Notes: generated by a model from the letters alone, not told the origin. DNA of 64,000 nt from Muribaculaceae bacterium (GCA_017621225.1 JAGATN010000021.1:1-64000), one strand, 5' to 3'; positions 25,558 to 35,632 are shown, counted from the stretch's first letter. Made by a program: numbers and translations.

Positions 25558-28383
25558 ATGAAAAAAGTTTTTAAACTTTTGTCATTCTTCTTAGTAGGAA
25601 TGATGATGTTGCCGACAATGGCATATTCTCAGCAGATGCCGAAATTGCCGGTCGACAAAGATGTGCGCATTGGCAAGCTGCCTAATGGCTTGACTTATTA
25701 TTTGCGCCATAATGAATATCCCAAAGGACAGGCTGACTTTTACATAGCCCAAAAGGTCGGATCTATTCTTGAAGAAGACAATCAGCGTGGATTGGCACAT
25801 TTCTTGGAGCATATGTGCTTTAATGGTACTACCCATTATCCCGGAAAAAATATGATAAATTATCTCGAGTCGGTAGGCGTTAAATTCGGAGTCAATCTTA
25901 ATGCCACAACCGATGTGGATGAGACCATCTATCATATGAATAACGTGCCCGTGGCCCGTGAAGGTGTTCAGGATTCATGCTTGTTGGTGCTCCACGATTG
26001 GGCTAACGACCTTCTGCTTGAACCGGAGGAAATAGATGCCGAACGCGCCGTGATACACGAAGAATGGCGTAGGTCAACTACCGGACAAATGCGTATATTG
26101 GAAAAACTGCTTCCCGTCATGTTCCCCGGCGATCGTTATGGTTATCGTTTGCCCATCGGAACCATGGAGGTTGTGGATAATTTCCCCTATCAGGCACTTC
26201 GCGACTACTACGAAAAGTGGTATCGTCCAGATTTGCAGGGCATCATAGTGGTAGGTGACATCGACGTGGATCGTATCGAGAATAAGATCAAGGAAATGTT
26301 CTCAGACATAAAGATGCCTGAAAATCCTGCCGAACGTGTGTATTTCCCGGTATCGGACAATAAGGGTACGATATATGCCATTGGCCATGATACGGAGCAG
26401 CAGAATGCAATAGTACAGCTTATTATTAAGATGGAGTCATTCCCCGACAGCTTGAAGAATACTCCTGCATATTATGCACAAGAATATCTTAAAAATATGA
26501 TATCTTCGATGCTTAATACTCGCCTTGACGACATTTCTTCAAAACCTGACGCTCCGTTCGGAGCCGCCGGAGTTAGCTTGGGCGGAATGTTGCTTGCCGG
26601 AAAAACCAAGGACGCGTTGACAATCTTCGCTCTTGCCAAAGACGGCAATTTGCCTTCGGCCATAGCCGCTACATATCGCGAATTGCTTCGCGCGGCAAGG
26701 GGCGGTTTCACGGTAACTGAATATGATCGTGCAAAAAGCGAATATTTGTCGCGCCTCGAAACTCAATACAACAATCGTAACAAGCGCGAAAATGCTTCGT
26801 ATTCGAGAGAGTATGTAAGAAGTTTCCTTGACAATGAACCCATACCCGGCATCGAAGCGGAATATCAGATGATGCAGATGATTGCAAACTCAGTGCCCGT
26901 ACAGGCCATAAATCAAGTGTTGCCGCAGATGATAACCGAGGACAATCGCATACTTCTTGCAATGTTGCCCGAAAAAGAAGGTTTCACCTGTCCTACCGAC
27001 GATGACTTTGCCAAAGCTCTTGCTGCCGTTGATGGCGAAACCATAGAGCCATTCGTTGACGACGTGAAAAGCGAACCGTTGATACCTCAATTGCCTGCTC
27101 CCGGAAGCATCACCTCAGTAAAGGATCTGCCTATGTGGGGTGCCGTTGAATGGAAGTTGTCGAATGGTGCTACGGTAATACTTAAAAAGACTAATTTCAA
27201 AGACGATGAAATTGTGATGTCGGCTTCCGCAAAGGGCGGTTATTCGAAATTTGATGATTCGTATGCCAACAGCATGATATTCATGCCCTTTGTGATAAAT
27301 CAGAACGGCTTGGGTACATACTCATATTCCGACATACAGAAATACCTTGCCGGCAAGCAGGCAAACATAGCCATATCTTGGTCAAATGATTTGAGGAATA
27401 TTTCGGGTAGAACCATTCCCAAAGATATTCCAACCTTGATGGAATTGATATATATGACGTTTGCCGATTACAACCTGACTCAAGATGAGTTTGTTGCAAC
27501 GCAGAACACTTATTCGGGCCTTTATCACAATCAGGAATCGAATCCCGAATACATATTCCAGACCAAGTTGCTGGAAACGTTGTTCAACTCGCCTCGTATG
27601 AAGTTCGTTTCGGTTGATGCCATAAAAGGTGCAAGCCGCGACCAGATAGTTGAAATAACCAAAGCCATGACTGCCAATGCGGCTGATTATACGTTCACAT
27701 TCATTGGCAACATTGATCTCGATGCAATGAAGCCGCTTGTCGAACAATACATAGCATCGTTGCCCGGCAACGCCAAAACAGCCGTGAAGAAGATGCCTGC
27801 TCCCAATAAAGACCTGAGCATAAAGGGTGGCAAGGGCGTAGACACCTTTACTGCAAAGATGGAAACTCCGCAAACGCAAGCAGCCATCGTTGAATGGGGC
27901 GATATGCCTTATACAATGAAGAATTCGATATTGGCTTCGGTTGCAGGTCAGATTCTTTCGAAGCGTTTGATTGATATCGTGCGCGAAAAGGAAGGTGCGG
28001 TATATTCTATCAGTGCAAATGGCAGCATGTCGCGTGCCGGCGGAAATCCGGTCGTATTTGAATCGGCATTCCCCATGAAACCTGAAATGAAGGATAAAGT
28101 GTTGACGATTATTGAAGAACAGATCAACGACCTGACCAAGAACGTATCGACTGAGGAATTGGCCAAAGTCAAGGAATATATGGTTAAGGCTTTCACTGAA
28201 AACAAGGAGAAAAATCAGGCTTGGCTTAGTGCCATAAATGGTTGGACAATCAATAATGTTGATACATTCAACGGTAATGTTGAACTTGTTAACGGCATAA
28301 CCGAAAAAGACGTTATGGACTTTATGAAAAACGTCAACAAGCAGAATAATTACCGTGTAGTTATTCTTGATCCCGAAAAATAA
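25558..28383 (+). CDS. M16-family zinc metalloprotease
   Basis: This 941-residue exported protease is of the insulinase/pitrilysin family. After the signal peptide (1-24, ending YSQ) the first active domain carries the inverted zinc motif HFLEH (about 81-85). The downstream glutamate is in ERAVIHEEW (about 162-170), so it is catalytically complete. Two further M16 domains follow; the C-terminal half (about 520-941) is the usual inactive partner, with REKEGAVYSI near 808. It likely degrades peptides in the periplasm. It is a single-gene unit between two terminators. Confidence 0.93.
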   Translation: MKKVFKLLSFFLVGMMMLPTMAYSQQMPKLPVDKDVRIGKLPNGLTYYLRHNEYPKGQADFYIAQKVGSILEEDNQRGLAHFLEHMCFNGTTHYPGKNMINYLESVGVKFGVNLNATTDVDETIYHMNNVPVAREGVQDSCLLVLHDWANDLLLEPEEIDAERAVIHEEWRRSTTGQMRILEKLLPVMFPGDRYGYRLPIGTMEVVDNFPYQALRDYYEKWYRPDLQGIIVVGDIDVDRIENKIKEMFSDIKMPENPAERVYFPVSDNKGTIYAIGHDTEQQNAIVQLIIKMESFPDSLKNTPAYYAQEYLKNMISSMLNTRLDDISSKPDAPFGAAGVSLGGMLLAGKTKDALTIFALAKDGNLPSAIAATYRELLRAARGGFTVTEYDRAKSEYLSRLETQYNNRNKRENASYSREYVRSFLDNEPIPGIEAEYQMMQMIANSVPVQAINQVLPQMITEDNRILLAMLPEKEGFTCPTDDDFAKALAAVDGETIEPFVDDVKSEPLIPQLPAPGSITSVKDLPMWGAVEWKLSNGATVILKKTNFKDDEIVMSASAKGGYSKFDDSYANSMIFMPFVINQNGLGTYSYSDIQKYLAGKQANIAISWSNDLRNISGRTIPKDIPTLMELIYMTFADYNLTQDEFVATQNTYSGLYHNQESNPEYIFQTKLLETLFNSPRMKFVSVDAIKGASRDQIVEITKAMTANAADYTFTFIGNIDLDAMKPLVEQYIASLPGNAKTAVKKMPAPNKDLSIKGGKGVDTFTAKMETPQTQAAIVEWGDMPYTMKNSILASVAGQILSKRLIDIVREKEGAVYSISANGSMSRAGGNPVVFESAFPMKPEMKDKVLTIIEEQINDLTKNVSTEELAKVKEYMVKAFTENKEKNQAWLSAINGWTINNVDTFNGNVELVNGITEKDVMDFMKNVNKQNNYRVVILDPEK

Positions 28384-28417
28384 AGATTTCGATTAAATAG
28401 ATCGAATGACATAATAA

Positions 28418-28465
28418 AAATCAGGCTCCACTCGGATGAATTCGAATGGAGCCTGATTTTTTTAT
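28418..28465. terminator. Strong bidirectional terminator
   Basis: A perfect 13-pair stem (28418-28430 with 28447-28459) is flanked by A-rich and T-rich tails on both sides. It lies between the convergent M16 protease and CYTH genes. Confidence 0.9.
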
Positions 28466-28482
28466 CGTATTATTCAGCTTAT

Positions 28483-28944
28483 TCAGCGTGTCGGGGGGCA
28501 TTCCTTCGATATCGATAATACGGAATTGTAATAACGTTTGTCGTCGGTTACCTCTCGTCCTATGAAAGATGGTTTGTCGAATTGCGATTCGGGCGTGTAG
28601 AGCTCTATTTCGGCAACTGTCAGCCCCTCGAGATGACCATGGAATTCATCGATCTCCCATCCGTTGTAGTAATATCGGGTCTTATCTATAATGGGAGTCT
28701 TTGCGCAACGGTCCATTATCTCTTTCGCGTCATGGCAAGGTATCTCATATTCCCATTCGTCGCGAGTGGCATTTGAGGTTATGCCTTTTATCGTAATGAA
28801 TGCTTTTGAATCCATTATCCTTACCCTGACCGTGGCATTTGGATCGGTTGATATGTATGCTTGGGTTATATGCACGCTACGAATGGCCGATTTGCGATAT
28901 TGGTCGTTGAGAACTAAAAATTTACGTTCTATTTCTTTGCCCAT
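28483..28944 (-). CDS. CYTH-domain triphosphate tunnel protein
   Basis: This 153-residue protein is of the CYTH (CyaB/thiamine triphosphatase) superfamily. The hallmark EIERK (4-8, ExExK) starts the eight-stranded tunnel. Further acidic and basic residues (VRVRIMDSKAFITIKG, EWEYEIP, EIDEFHGHLEGLTVAEIEL) line it. Bacterial members of this small size usually hydrolyse inorganic triphosphate or similar. A class IV adenylate cyclase role is less likely but cannot be excluded. It is divergent from the CvfB-like gene. Confidence 0.9.
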   Translation of the reverse strand: MGKEIERKFLVLNDQYRKSAIRSVHITQAYISTDPNATVRVRIMDSKAFITIKGITSNATRDEWEYEIPCHDAKEIMDRCAKTPIIDKTRYYYNGWEIDEFHGHLEGLTVAEIELYTPESQFDKPSFIGREVTDDKRYYNSVLSISKECPPTR

Positions 28945-28970
28945 ATTTGTGAAAAGTGTTGGTTTGGTCG

Positions 28971-29004
28971 CAAAATTAATGAAAAAGAAATGATTGAAAG
29001 CAAA
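28971..29004 (-). promoter_or_regulatory. Promoter of the CYTH gene
   Basis: Minus-strand TTTG (29004-29001), 22 bases, TAATTTTG (28978-28971). The box is exact and the spacer slightly long. The leader would be about 20 bases. Confidence 0.6.
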
Positions 29005-29030
29005 AATAGCTGAACATACGGGCTAAAATA

Positions 29031-29061
29031 TTGCCTAATCGCTTCATTTGGATTACCTTTG
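29031..29061 (+). promoter_or_regulatory. Promoter of the CvfB-like gene
   Basis: TTG (29031-29033), 20 bases, TACCTTTG (29054-29061) is a consensus promoter. The start should be near 29068, about 16 bases before the ATG at 29084. This also argues against the upstream TTG at 29075 as start codon. Confidence 0.8.
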
Positions 29062-29083
29062 TTGCTCATAAACATTGAATAAT

Positions 29084-29920
29084 ATGGTAAATATCGGAAA
29101 ATACAACCGATTGAAAGTGGTTAAGCTCGTGGATTTCGGGGCTTATCTCGATGGTGGAAATGGAGTTGAAATTCTGTTGCCGGCAAAATACATAGGCGCT
29201 CCGCTTAATGTCGGCGAGGAAATAGAGGTGTTCATTTACACCGACTCGGAGGACCGGCTTATAGCTACTACCGAGCGCCCGCTCGCCACGGTAGGGGAGT
29301 TTGCCTATCTTGAAGTCGTTGCCGTAAATAAGGTAGGCGCATTTCTTGATTGGGGGCTTCTTAAAAATCTGTTAGTGCCGTTTAGTGAACAAAAGGTGCG
29401 TATGCGTCCCGGAATGGTTTATCTGGTGTACGTGTATCTCGACGATGTTTCGAAAAGGGTTGCCGCGTCAGCTAAAATAGATAAATTCATTGGCAATAAG
29501 TTCCCCGTGTGTCATTCCGGAGATCGAGTCAAGTCGTTAGTGTATCAGCACACCGAAATAGGCTACAAGTGCATTGTCGACAATTTATATCACGGTATGT
29601 TGTACGATAATGAGCTGTATGATTCCATGGTATTGGGCGACACCGTAATGGCCTATGTGAAGCAAGTTCGCGATGACGGGAAAATAGACCTTACATTAAA
29701 AGATCGAACCGTCGAACGCATACCCGAATTAGCCGATAAAATGCTTGAAATCATAACCGATTGCGGCAAACTGGAGCTGACGGATAAGTCAGACCCCGAA
29801 ATTATAAAACGACAATTGCATTGTAGCAAAAAAGATTTTAAAAAGGCCGTAGGGCTGCTTTTAAGGACTCAAAAAATACAATTATTGGATGATGGAATTG
29901 TACTTTTTGCACGAAATTAG
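29084..29920 (+). CDS. CvfB-like S1 RNA-binding protein
   Basis: This 278-residue cytosolic protein resembles CvfB. It has an S1-like module at 1-60 (NRLKVVKLVDFGAYLDG), a second at about 62-130 (GEFAYLEVVAVNKVGAFLDWG) and a third at about 140-210 ending DDGKIDLTLKDR. A winged-helix C terminus completes it (about 222-278, SKKDFKKAVGLLLRTQKI). In Staphylococcus CvfB influences virulence gene expression through RNA, but in Bacteroidota the role is unknown. Start chosen at 29084 from the promoter position. The lipid A genes begin 68 bases downstream. Confidence 0.88.
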   Translation: MVNIGKYNRLKVVKLVDFGAYLDGGNGVEILLPAKYIGAPLNVGEEIEVFIYTDSEDRLIATTERPLATVGEFAYLEVVAVNKVGAFLDWGLLKNLLVPFSEQKVRMRPGMVYLVYVYLDDVSKRVAASAKIDKFIGNKFPVCHSGDRVKSLVYQHTEIGYKCIVDNLYHGMLYDNELYDSMVLGDTVMAYVKQVRDDGKIDLTLKDRTVERIPELADKMLEIITDCGKLELTDKSDPEIIKRQLHCSKKDFKKAVGLLLRTQKIQLLDDGIVLFARN

Positions 29921-29942
29921 AGGAAATGTGAATTTTTTTTGC

Positions 29943-29950
29943 CAACTTTG
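29943..29950 (+). promoter_or_regulatory. Possible -7 box before lpxD
   Basis: CAACTTTG differs from the TAnnTTTG box at one position and lies 38 bases before the lpxD ATG. No -33 element is evident, so lpxD may also be read from the upstream promoter. Confidence 0.35.
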
Positions 29951-29988
29951 CAGATATATTAGGATATCCGATAACCAATCATAACGAA

Positions 29989-31020
29989 ATGGAGTTTTCC
30001 GCAGAACAAATTGCCGGTCTTGTAAACGGTTGCGTTGAAGGAGATGGCAGCGTAAAAATCAGCACTTTCGCCAAAATAGAAGAAGGCCATGAAGGCGCTA
30101 TTTCATTCTTGGCTAATCCAAAGTATACCCAATACATATACACTACCAAATCATCGGCAGTTCTTGTCGCGAGGGATTTTGTGCCCGAGCACCCCGTATC
30201 AGCTACCCTGATAAGAGTCGACGATCCATATGCCACGGTGGCCAACTTGCTTAAAATGGTGAGTGAAATGATGGTTCCAAAACCTGTCGGCATAGAGCAG
30301 CCTGTATATCTGTCGGCCGGCGTAGAGGTGCCTGACGATGCTTATGTAGGCGCGTTTGCCTATATCGGCAAGGGCGTGAAACTTGGCAAGGGGGTTAAGA
30401 TATATCCCCACGTCTATCTTGGCGACGGCGTGGAAGTCGGTGATGGCACCATTCTCTATTCCGGCGTAAAAGTGTATTACGGATGTAAGATTGGTAGTCG
30501 TTGCATACTCCACTCGGGAGCCGTGATAGGTGGCGACGGATTCGGATTCGCTCCGGTCGACGGCCATTATGAAAAGATACCGCAGATAGGCAACGTAGTG
30601 ATAGAGGACGATGTAGAAATCGGAGCCAATACAACCGTCGATCGTGCCATGATGGGCTGCACTCGCATAGGTAAGGGTGTGAAGCTCGATAATTTGATCA
30701 TGATTGCTCATAATTGTCAAGTTGGCGAGTCGACTGTGATGGCTGCGCAGGCGGGAGTGGCCGGCTCAACCAAAGTAGGTAAGCACTGTATGATTGGCGG
30801 ACAGGTAGGCCTTGCCGGACACATACACGTAGGCGACGGGGCCGAAATTGCCGCTCAATCGGGCATGCACAAGGATGTGGCTCCGAATGCACGCTTATTC
30901 GGTTCGCCCGCAATGGATTTGCGCGAATATGGCCGACAGGCATTGAACATAAGAAAATTGCCTGACCTGTATTCGAAAGTCAAAGAGCTTGAACGTACTG
31001 TTGCAGAATTAAAAAAATAA
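29989..31020 (+). CDS. lpxD: LpxD, UDP-3-O-acyl-glucosamine N-acyltransferase
   Basis: LpxD adds the second hydroxyacyl chain, from acyl-ACP, to UDP-3-O-acyl-glucosamine, the third step of lipid A synthesis. The 343 residues show the N-terminal uridine-binding domain (about 1-100, [10 protein letters not shown]). A left-handed beta helix of hexapeptide repeats follows (about 105-310: [36 protein letters not shown] with the catalytic histidine). A C-terminal helical arm completes it. lpxC-fabZ begins 23 bases later and lpxA follows, so three early lipid A steps are co-encoded. Confidence 0.97.
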   Translation: MEFSAEQIAGLVNGCVEGDGSVKISTFAKIEEGHEGAISFLANPKYTQYIYTTKSSAVLVARDFVPEHPVSATLIRVDDPYATVANLLKMVSEMMVPKPVGIEQPVYLSAGVEVPDDAYVGAFAYIGKGVKLGKGVKIYPHVYLGDGVEVGDGTILYSGVKVYYGCKIGSRCILHSGAVIGGDGFGFAPVDGHYEKIPQIGNVVIEDDVEIGANTTVDRAMMGCTRIGKGVKLDNLIMIAHNCQVGESTVMAAQAGVAGSTKVGKHCMIGGQVGLAGHIHVGDGAEIAAQSGMHKDVAPNARLFGSPAMDLREYGRQALNIRKLPDLYSKVKELERTVAELKK

Positions 31021-31043
31021 CCAATCATATTACGGTTTAAAAT

Positions 31044-32426
31044 ATGAAGCAAATTACACTTAAGGCACCTTTTTCGGTGCAAGGCAAGGGCCTTCATACG
31101 GGCAAAGTGATTAAAGCCGAATTCTTGCCGGCTCAAGATAACTATGGATTCAAAATGCAACGTGTCGACCTCGAAGGTGAGCCGATAATCGATGCATTGG
31201 CTGAAAACGTGGTAAGCACCACCCGTGGCACCGTGATAGCCAAGGGCGACGTATCGGTAAGTACAATCGAACACGCTCTCGCCGCTCTCTATGCGGCCGG
31301 TATCGACAACTGTCTGGTGCGTCTTGACGGTCCTGAAATGCCCATACTCGACGGAAGCGCCAAGGTATATTGTGAAAATATAGCCGAAGTGGGTGTCGTA
31401 GAGCAGAAGGCGGACAAGGATTTCTATCTTGTAAAGCAAAAAATAGAAGTCACTGACGAGGCTACCGGCGCATCGATTGTGGTTCTTCCCGATTCCGACT
31501 TCAGTATTGACGTTATGGTTCAATACGATTCGCCCGTGCTTAACAATCAATTTGCATCGCTCGACAAGATGGAAGATTTCCCCGCTGAAATATCGGCTTG
31601 CCGAACATTTGTATTCGTAAGGGAAATAGAACCTCTTGTAAAAGGTAATCTTATAAAAGGTGGCGATCTTGAAAATGCCGTCGTGATATACGACTCAAAC
31701 ATCGAAAAGACTGAATTGGATCGTTTGGCCGATCTTATGGGTGTGCCTCATAAGAATGTGGATAAATTCGGATACATACAGGAGATTCCGCTCGTAGCCG
31801 AGAACGAACCCGCACGTCACAAATTGATGGATGTGATAGGCGATCTTGCACTCATCGGCAGGCCGCTTAAGGGTAAGGTCATAGCTACTCGTCCCGGTCA
31901 TTCGATTAATACCACTTTTGCCAAAAAGATACGTCGCGAAATAAAGCGTCAGGATATCCAAGCTCCGGTATACGATCCGAATAAGGAACCTATAATGGAC
32001 AATAACACCATACGCGAGTTGCTGCCGCACCGCTATCCGTTCCTTTTGGTCGACAAAATAATAGAGAAGGGCGAAAACTACATAGTAGGAGTGAAGAACA
32101 TTACTGCAAACGAACCATTCTTCACCGGTCACTTCCCCCAGGAACCTGTGCTACCCGGCGTATTGCAGATCGAAGCCATGGCTCAGACCGGCGGTCTGCT
32201 CGTACTGAGCACGGTGGATGATCCGGAACATTATTCCACCTATTTTATGAAAATCGACAATGTTAAGTTCCGTCAGAAGGTGGTTCCGGGCGATACGCTG
32301 ATATTCCATCTTTCGTTTATGACCGAATTGCGTCGCGGATGCGCCGTAATGAAAGGATATGCATTCGTCGGTGAAAAAATAGTATCGGAATGCGAATTTA
32401 TGGCACAGATAATTAAGAACAAATAA
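31044..32426 (+). CDS. lpxC-fabZ: LpxC-FabZ fusion (deacetylase/dehydratase)
   Basis: This bifunctional 460-residue protein is typical of Bacteroidota. Residues 1-305 are LpxC, the zinc deacetylase that commits UDP-3-O-acyl-GlcNAc to lipid A. Its zinc ligands lie in STIEHALAALYAAG (His near 77) and in the HKLMDVIGDLAL helix (His and Asp), and the catalytic histidine is in RPGHSINTTFA. Residues about 315-460 are FabZ, the 3-hydroxyacyl-ACP dehydratase, with LLPHRYPFLLVDK, GHFPQEPVLPGVLQIEAMAQ and the catalytic His/Glu pair. Fusing the two couples fatty-acid elongation and lipid A synthesis, which compete for the same hydroxyacyl-ACP. Confidence 0.97.
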   Translation: MKQITLKAPFSVQGKGLHTGKVIKAEFLPAQDNYGFKMQRVDLEGEPIIDALAENVVSTTRGTVIAKGDVSVSTIEHALAALYAAGIDNCLVRLDGPEMPILDGSAKVYCENIAEVGVVEQKADKDFYLVKQKIEVTDEATGASIVVLPDSDFSIDVMVQYDSPVLNNQFASLDKMEDFPAEISACRTFVFVREIEPLVKGNLIKGGDLENAVVIYDSNIEKTELDRLADLMGVPHKNVDKFGYIQEIPLVAENEPARHKLMDVIGDLALIGRPLKGKVIATRPGHSINTTFAKKIRREIKRQDIQAPVYDPNKEPIMDNNTIRELLPHRYPFLLVDKIIEKGENYIVGVKNITANEPFFTGHFPQEPVLPGVLQIEAMAQTGGLLVLSTVDDPEHYSTYFMKIDNVKFRQKVVPGDTLIFHLSFMTELRRGCAVMKGYAFVGEKIVSECEFMAQIIKNK

Positions 32427-32444
32427 CCTTTATTTTTTAGTAAT

Positions 32445-33221
32445 ATGAAACAACCGTTAGCATACATACATCCGGCAGCCAAGATTGCTCCCAGTGTCGT
32501 TATCGACCCGTTCGTCACCATTGAAGAAAACGTGGAAATAGGTGAGGGCACTCGCATTGGAAGCAATGTTACCATCATGTCCGGAGCACGTATTGGTAAA
32601 AATTGCACCATATTTCCCGGCGCGGTGATATCGGGCATTCCCCAGGACCTAAAGTTCAGAGGCGAGGACACAGTTGCAATAATCGGCGACAACACGACTA
32701 TTCGCGAATGCGTTACGATCAATCGCGGTACGGCCTCGAAGGGGAAGACCATCGTAGGTAGCAATTGCCTTATCATGGCATATTCGCACGTGGCTCATGA
32801 CTGTGTGATAGGCGACCATGTGATAATGTCGAATGCCACGCAGATAGCAGGTGAAGTAGTGGTCGACAATTATGCCGTGATTGGTGGTGGAGCCTTGATA
32901 CATCAGTTCTGCCATATCGGTCCGCACGTCATGATTCAGGGCGGAGCGTTGGTCAACAAAGATATTCCCCCTTATGTGAAGGCTGCTCGTGAACCGATAG
33001 CCTATGCGGGCGTGAACTCCATCGGGTTGCGACGCAGAGGTTTTTCGAGCGAAGTGATTCGTGAAATACAGGAAATATATCGCTATCTGTACCTGTCGGG
33101 GCTTAACAATACTGATGCCGTAGAGCGAATCGAAGCTGAACTTCCGGCTACCAAAGAACGCGATGAAATAATATTGTTCGTACGAAATGCCAAGCGCGGC
33201 ATAATACGCGGTTACGTATGA
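32445..33221 (+). CDS. lpxA: LpxA, UDP-GlcNAc O-acyltransferase
   Basis: LpxA performs the first lipid A step, transferring a hydroxyacyl chain from ACP to UDP-GlcNAc. The 258-residue protein has the left-handed beta helix of hexapeptide repeats (HPAAKIAPSVVIDPFVTIEE onward). The catalytic histidine is in AYSHVAHDCVIGDH, followed by GGGALIHQFCHIGPHVMIQGGA and the C-terminal helices (GLRRRGFSSEVIREIQEIYR). It ends the lpxD-lpxC/fabZ-lpxA run, 18 bases after the fusion gene, and a strong terminator follows. Confidence 0.97.
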   Translation: MKQPLAYIHPAAKIAPSVVIDPFVTIEENVEIGEGTRIGSNVTIMSGARIGKNCTIFPGAVISGIPQDLKFRGEDTVAIIGDNTTIRECVTINRGTASKGKTIVGSNCLIMAYSHVAHDCVIGDHVIMSNATQIAGEVVVDNYAVIGGGALIHQFCHIGPHVMIQGGALVNKDIPPYVKAAREPIAYAGVNSIGLRRRGFSSEVIREIQEIYRYLYLSGLNNTDAVERIEAELPATKERDEIILFVRNAKRGIIRGYV

Positions 33222-33249
33222 TATAGCCTTAAGGCTTTGACAATATGAA

Positions 33250-33297
33250 ATTTGACCGGCTTGTACATCTGATGTATCAGCCGGTCAAATATTTTAT
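33250..33297. terminator. Terminator after lpxA
   Basis: A 12-pair outer stem (33250-33261 with 33279-33290) continues inward through TACATC/GATGTA and is followed by ATTTTAT. It separates lpxA from the convergent cyclo-ligase gene and probably works for both. Confidence 0.85.
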
Positions 33298-33333
33298 ACG
33301 GTGTCGCGAATGGCGTGGCGGAGTGCGTGCCTA

Positions 33334-33894
33334 TTATCCGCGATTACTTCTTTTGCGTATGTATGTGTGGCTCTCGGTTATCAGTATGTCGACAGGCACG
33401 TCGTATTCATCCGTTTCAATGTCGTCGACTACTTGAAAATCGTAGGCTATGCCTACTCTCAGGGCTTTTGAGCCGGCAAGCAGGCGGTCGTAATAACCTT
33501 TTCCACGGCCCACTCTGTTGCAGTTTCTGTCGTATGCAACGGCAGGCACCACTATCATCTCAATTGACGATATGTCGGTAGTGTCGTCGCCCTGTGGTTC
33601 TTCGATCTGAAACGCACCGAGGCTTAACTTGCTTTGGTCGAACGGCAGTATTTCGAGATTCAATCCATTTACGCGAGGCAGAAAGAAGCTTTTTCGCTTA
33701 TCCCACTTTTTTATGAATTTTATGGTCGAAAGTTCGTCGGGCAAGGAGTGATACATAAGTATGCGATTCGACATTATGAAAGCGGCAAGCTTTTCAAGTT
33801 GGTCAAATACTTTATCGGCGGCTATGGCCTTGTCCTCATTTGTCAGTAAGGCCTTATTGGCCCTTATTCGATGTCGAATCTCATCTTTTTTCAT
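33334..33894 (-). CDS. 5-formyltetrahydrofolate cyclo-ligase
   Basis: This 186-residue cytosolic enzyme converts 5-formyl-THF to 5,10-methenyl-THF with ATP, returning a storage folate to the one-carbon pool used by FolD. The N-terminal basic segment (KKDEIRHRIRANKALL), the MYHSLPDE strand and the ATP-binding VPAVAYDRNCNRVGRGKGYYDRLL motif (about 124-145) are diagnostic. I start at the ATG at 33894; the TTG at 33906 would overlap the protease stop. It begins 8 bases after the S41 protease gene and is probably co-transcribed. Confidence 0.94.
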   Translation of the reverse strand: MKKDEIRHRIRANKALLTNEDKAIAADKVFDQLEKLAAFIMSNRILMYHSLPDELSTIKFIKKWDKRKSFFLPRVNGLNLEILPFDQSKLSLGAFQIEEPQGDDTTDISSIEMIVVPAVAYDRNCNRVGRGKGYYDRLLAGSKALRVGIAYDFQVVDDIETDEYDVPVDILITESHTYIRKRSNRG

Positions 33895-33902
33895 ATCGAG
33901 TG

Positions 33903-35537
33903 TCAATTGTCGGTTACGGCAATGGGATATTTGGCATTGCCTTCGTTGAATTCCTGAAGCGCACGATCGATGGTGGTATCTGATTGGTTCAATACCTTAT
34001 AGTATTCCGATGAGCCAAGGATGTCGCGTGCTATCAGCGCTTTCAATAAATTAACAATTAAGTTTCTCGAAATGTTTATGTAATACCAACGTGGGGCTAT
34101 GTTGCCGTTGGCGTTTGCGTACGTGGCAAATGAATACAAAAGCGAATCTTCATTTGGCAGGAGACTGATCAGCTCGTCGGCCGACTTTGCTTCTTTGAGC
34201 TGATCGCGATTGGCATCGGCAAAGTCAAATGCAAACTTGTGCAACAAACCGGCATTTAGCACCTTGATGTAATACGATGTAAGTCCGGTGGTGTCGTTCG
34301 GAACGTATATGTCGGGCATTATGCCTCCTCCGCCATACACGGGGCGTCCGCCGAGGGTGTGATAGGTCTGAGTGGTGTCGAGCTTCACGCTGTCGCGCGA
34401 AAATCCTTCTCCGTGTTGATATCTTGAATTTATCTCGTTGTCATATGCATCGATGGCACCTCGGGTATATTCCTTTTGTATGCAGCGACCCGAAGGCGTG
34501 TAGTAGCGGCCTGTGGTAAGGCGTATTGCGCTGCTGTCGGATAGCTCGATCTGTCGTTGAACCAAGCCTTTGCCAAACGATCGGCGGCCTACTATAAGTC
34601 CTCTGTCATTATCCTGTATGGCACCGGCGAAAATCTCGCTTGCGCTTGCTGAATATTCGTCGAGCAGCACTATTATGTCCTCGTTCTGGAACGATCCGCT
34701 GCCGTCGCTGCCTACGCTCGTTTCGGAGTACGATGTGCGTCCGTGCGTGGCCACGATGGGTTGCCCTGTCGGAAGGAACTCGTTGGCCATAAGTATGGCC
34801 ATTTCCATGAATCCGCCTGTGTTGCTGCGCAAATCGATCATATATTTCGTGGCGCCTTTTGATTTCAGGTCAACCAATGAATTAAGAAATTCCGAATATG
34901 TAGTGCGTCCGAATTTGTTTACTTTTATGTATCCGATGCTGTCGTTCATTAAATATGAAGCATCGATCGATGTCACGGGGATTTCGCCGCGCGTCACCTC
35001 ATATGTGAATAGTTCGGGAGAGTTTGAACGTTGTATTCCGAGTTTCACCTTGGTATCACGCTCTCCGCGCAGCGTTTTCAGCACTTTTTCCTGTGGCCAT
35101 TTCTGACCTGCTGCCAAAGAGTCGTTTATGGTTATGATTCTGTCGCCGGGAAGCAATCCTACTTTTTCAGACGGGCCACCCGATATTACCTCCAATACCT
35201 TTATGGTATCGGTGAGCATGTTGAACTGTATGCCTATTCCGCAAAATGATCCTTCCAGTTCTTCGTTGACCGATTGTAGCGACTCGGACGGTATGTATGA
35301 CGTGTGTGGATCGAGTTTCGACAATATGTCGGGAATTGATGCTTCTATCAGACTGTCTATGTCGACATCGTCAACGTAATCCGATTCTATTAGCCCCATT
35401 ATGGTGCCTATTTTATCGCTTGACGAATCGTTAAAGGTCGAATTTACAAATCTATTGCCAATCCAAATGCCGGCTCCGAGGGCTGTGGCTACGGTCAAAG
35501 GCATCCAAACCTTGGCTTTTTTTAATTTGTTTGTCAT
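33903..35537 (-). CDS. S41-family C-terminal processing peptidase
   Basis: This 544-residue serine protease resembles CtpA/Prc/tail-specific proteases. An N-terminal membrane anchor (about 12-30) points the enzyme into the periplasm. A PDZ domain follows (about 95-180, GIGIQFNMLTDTIKVLEVISGGP). The protease core has the catalytic serine in LDEYSASASEIFAG (about 296-309) and the lysine in RRSFGKGLVQ (about 320-329). The C-terminal 150 residues are helical. It likely trims or degrades envelope proteins. It precedes the folate cyclo-ligase gene. Confidence 0.94.
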   Translation of the reverse strand: MTNKLKKAKVWMPLTVATALGAGIWIGNRFVNSTFNDSSSDKIGTIMGLIESDYVDDVDIDSLIEASIPDILSKLDPHTSYIPSESLQSVNEELEGSFCGIGIQFNMLTDTIKVLEVISGGPSEKVGLLPGDRIITINDSLAAGQKWPQEKVLKTLRGERDTKVKLGIQRSNSPELFTYEVTRGEIPVTSIDASYLMNDSIGYIKVNKFGRTTYSEFLNSLVDLKSKGATKYMIDLRSNTGGFMEMAILMANEFLPTGQPIVATHGRTSYSETSVGSDGSGSFQNEDIIVLLDEYSASASEIFAGAIQDNDRGLIVGRRSFGKGLVQRQIELSDSSAIRLTTGRYYTPSGRCIQKEYTRGAIDAYDNEINSRYQHGEGFSRDSVKLDTTQTYHTLGGRPVYGGGGIMPDIYVPNDTTGLTSYYIKVLNAGLLHKFAFDFADANRDQLKEAKSADELISLLPNEDSLLYSFATYANANGNIAPRWYYINISRNLIVNLLKALIARDILGSSEYYKVLNQSDTTIDRALQEFNEGNAKYPIAVTDN

Positions 35538-35632
35538 TTTGGAATTTAGAAGATACTATTTTTTGTTGATTAAGAATGTATGCTTTTTTTTTATGCGTCG
35601 TATGAGTGACGGTGGTTTGCTGCCAATGTGTG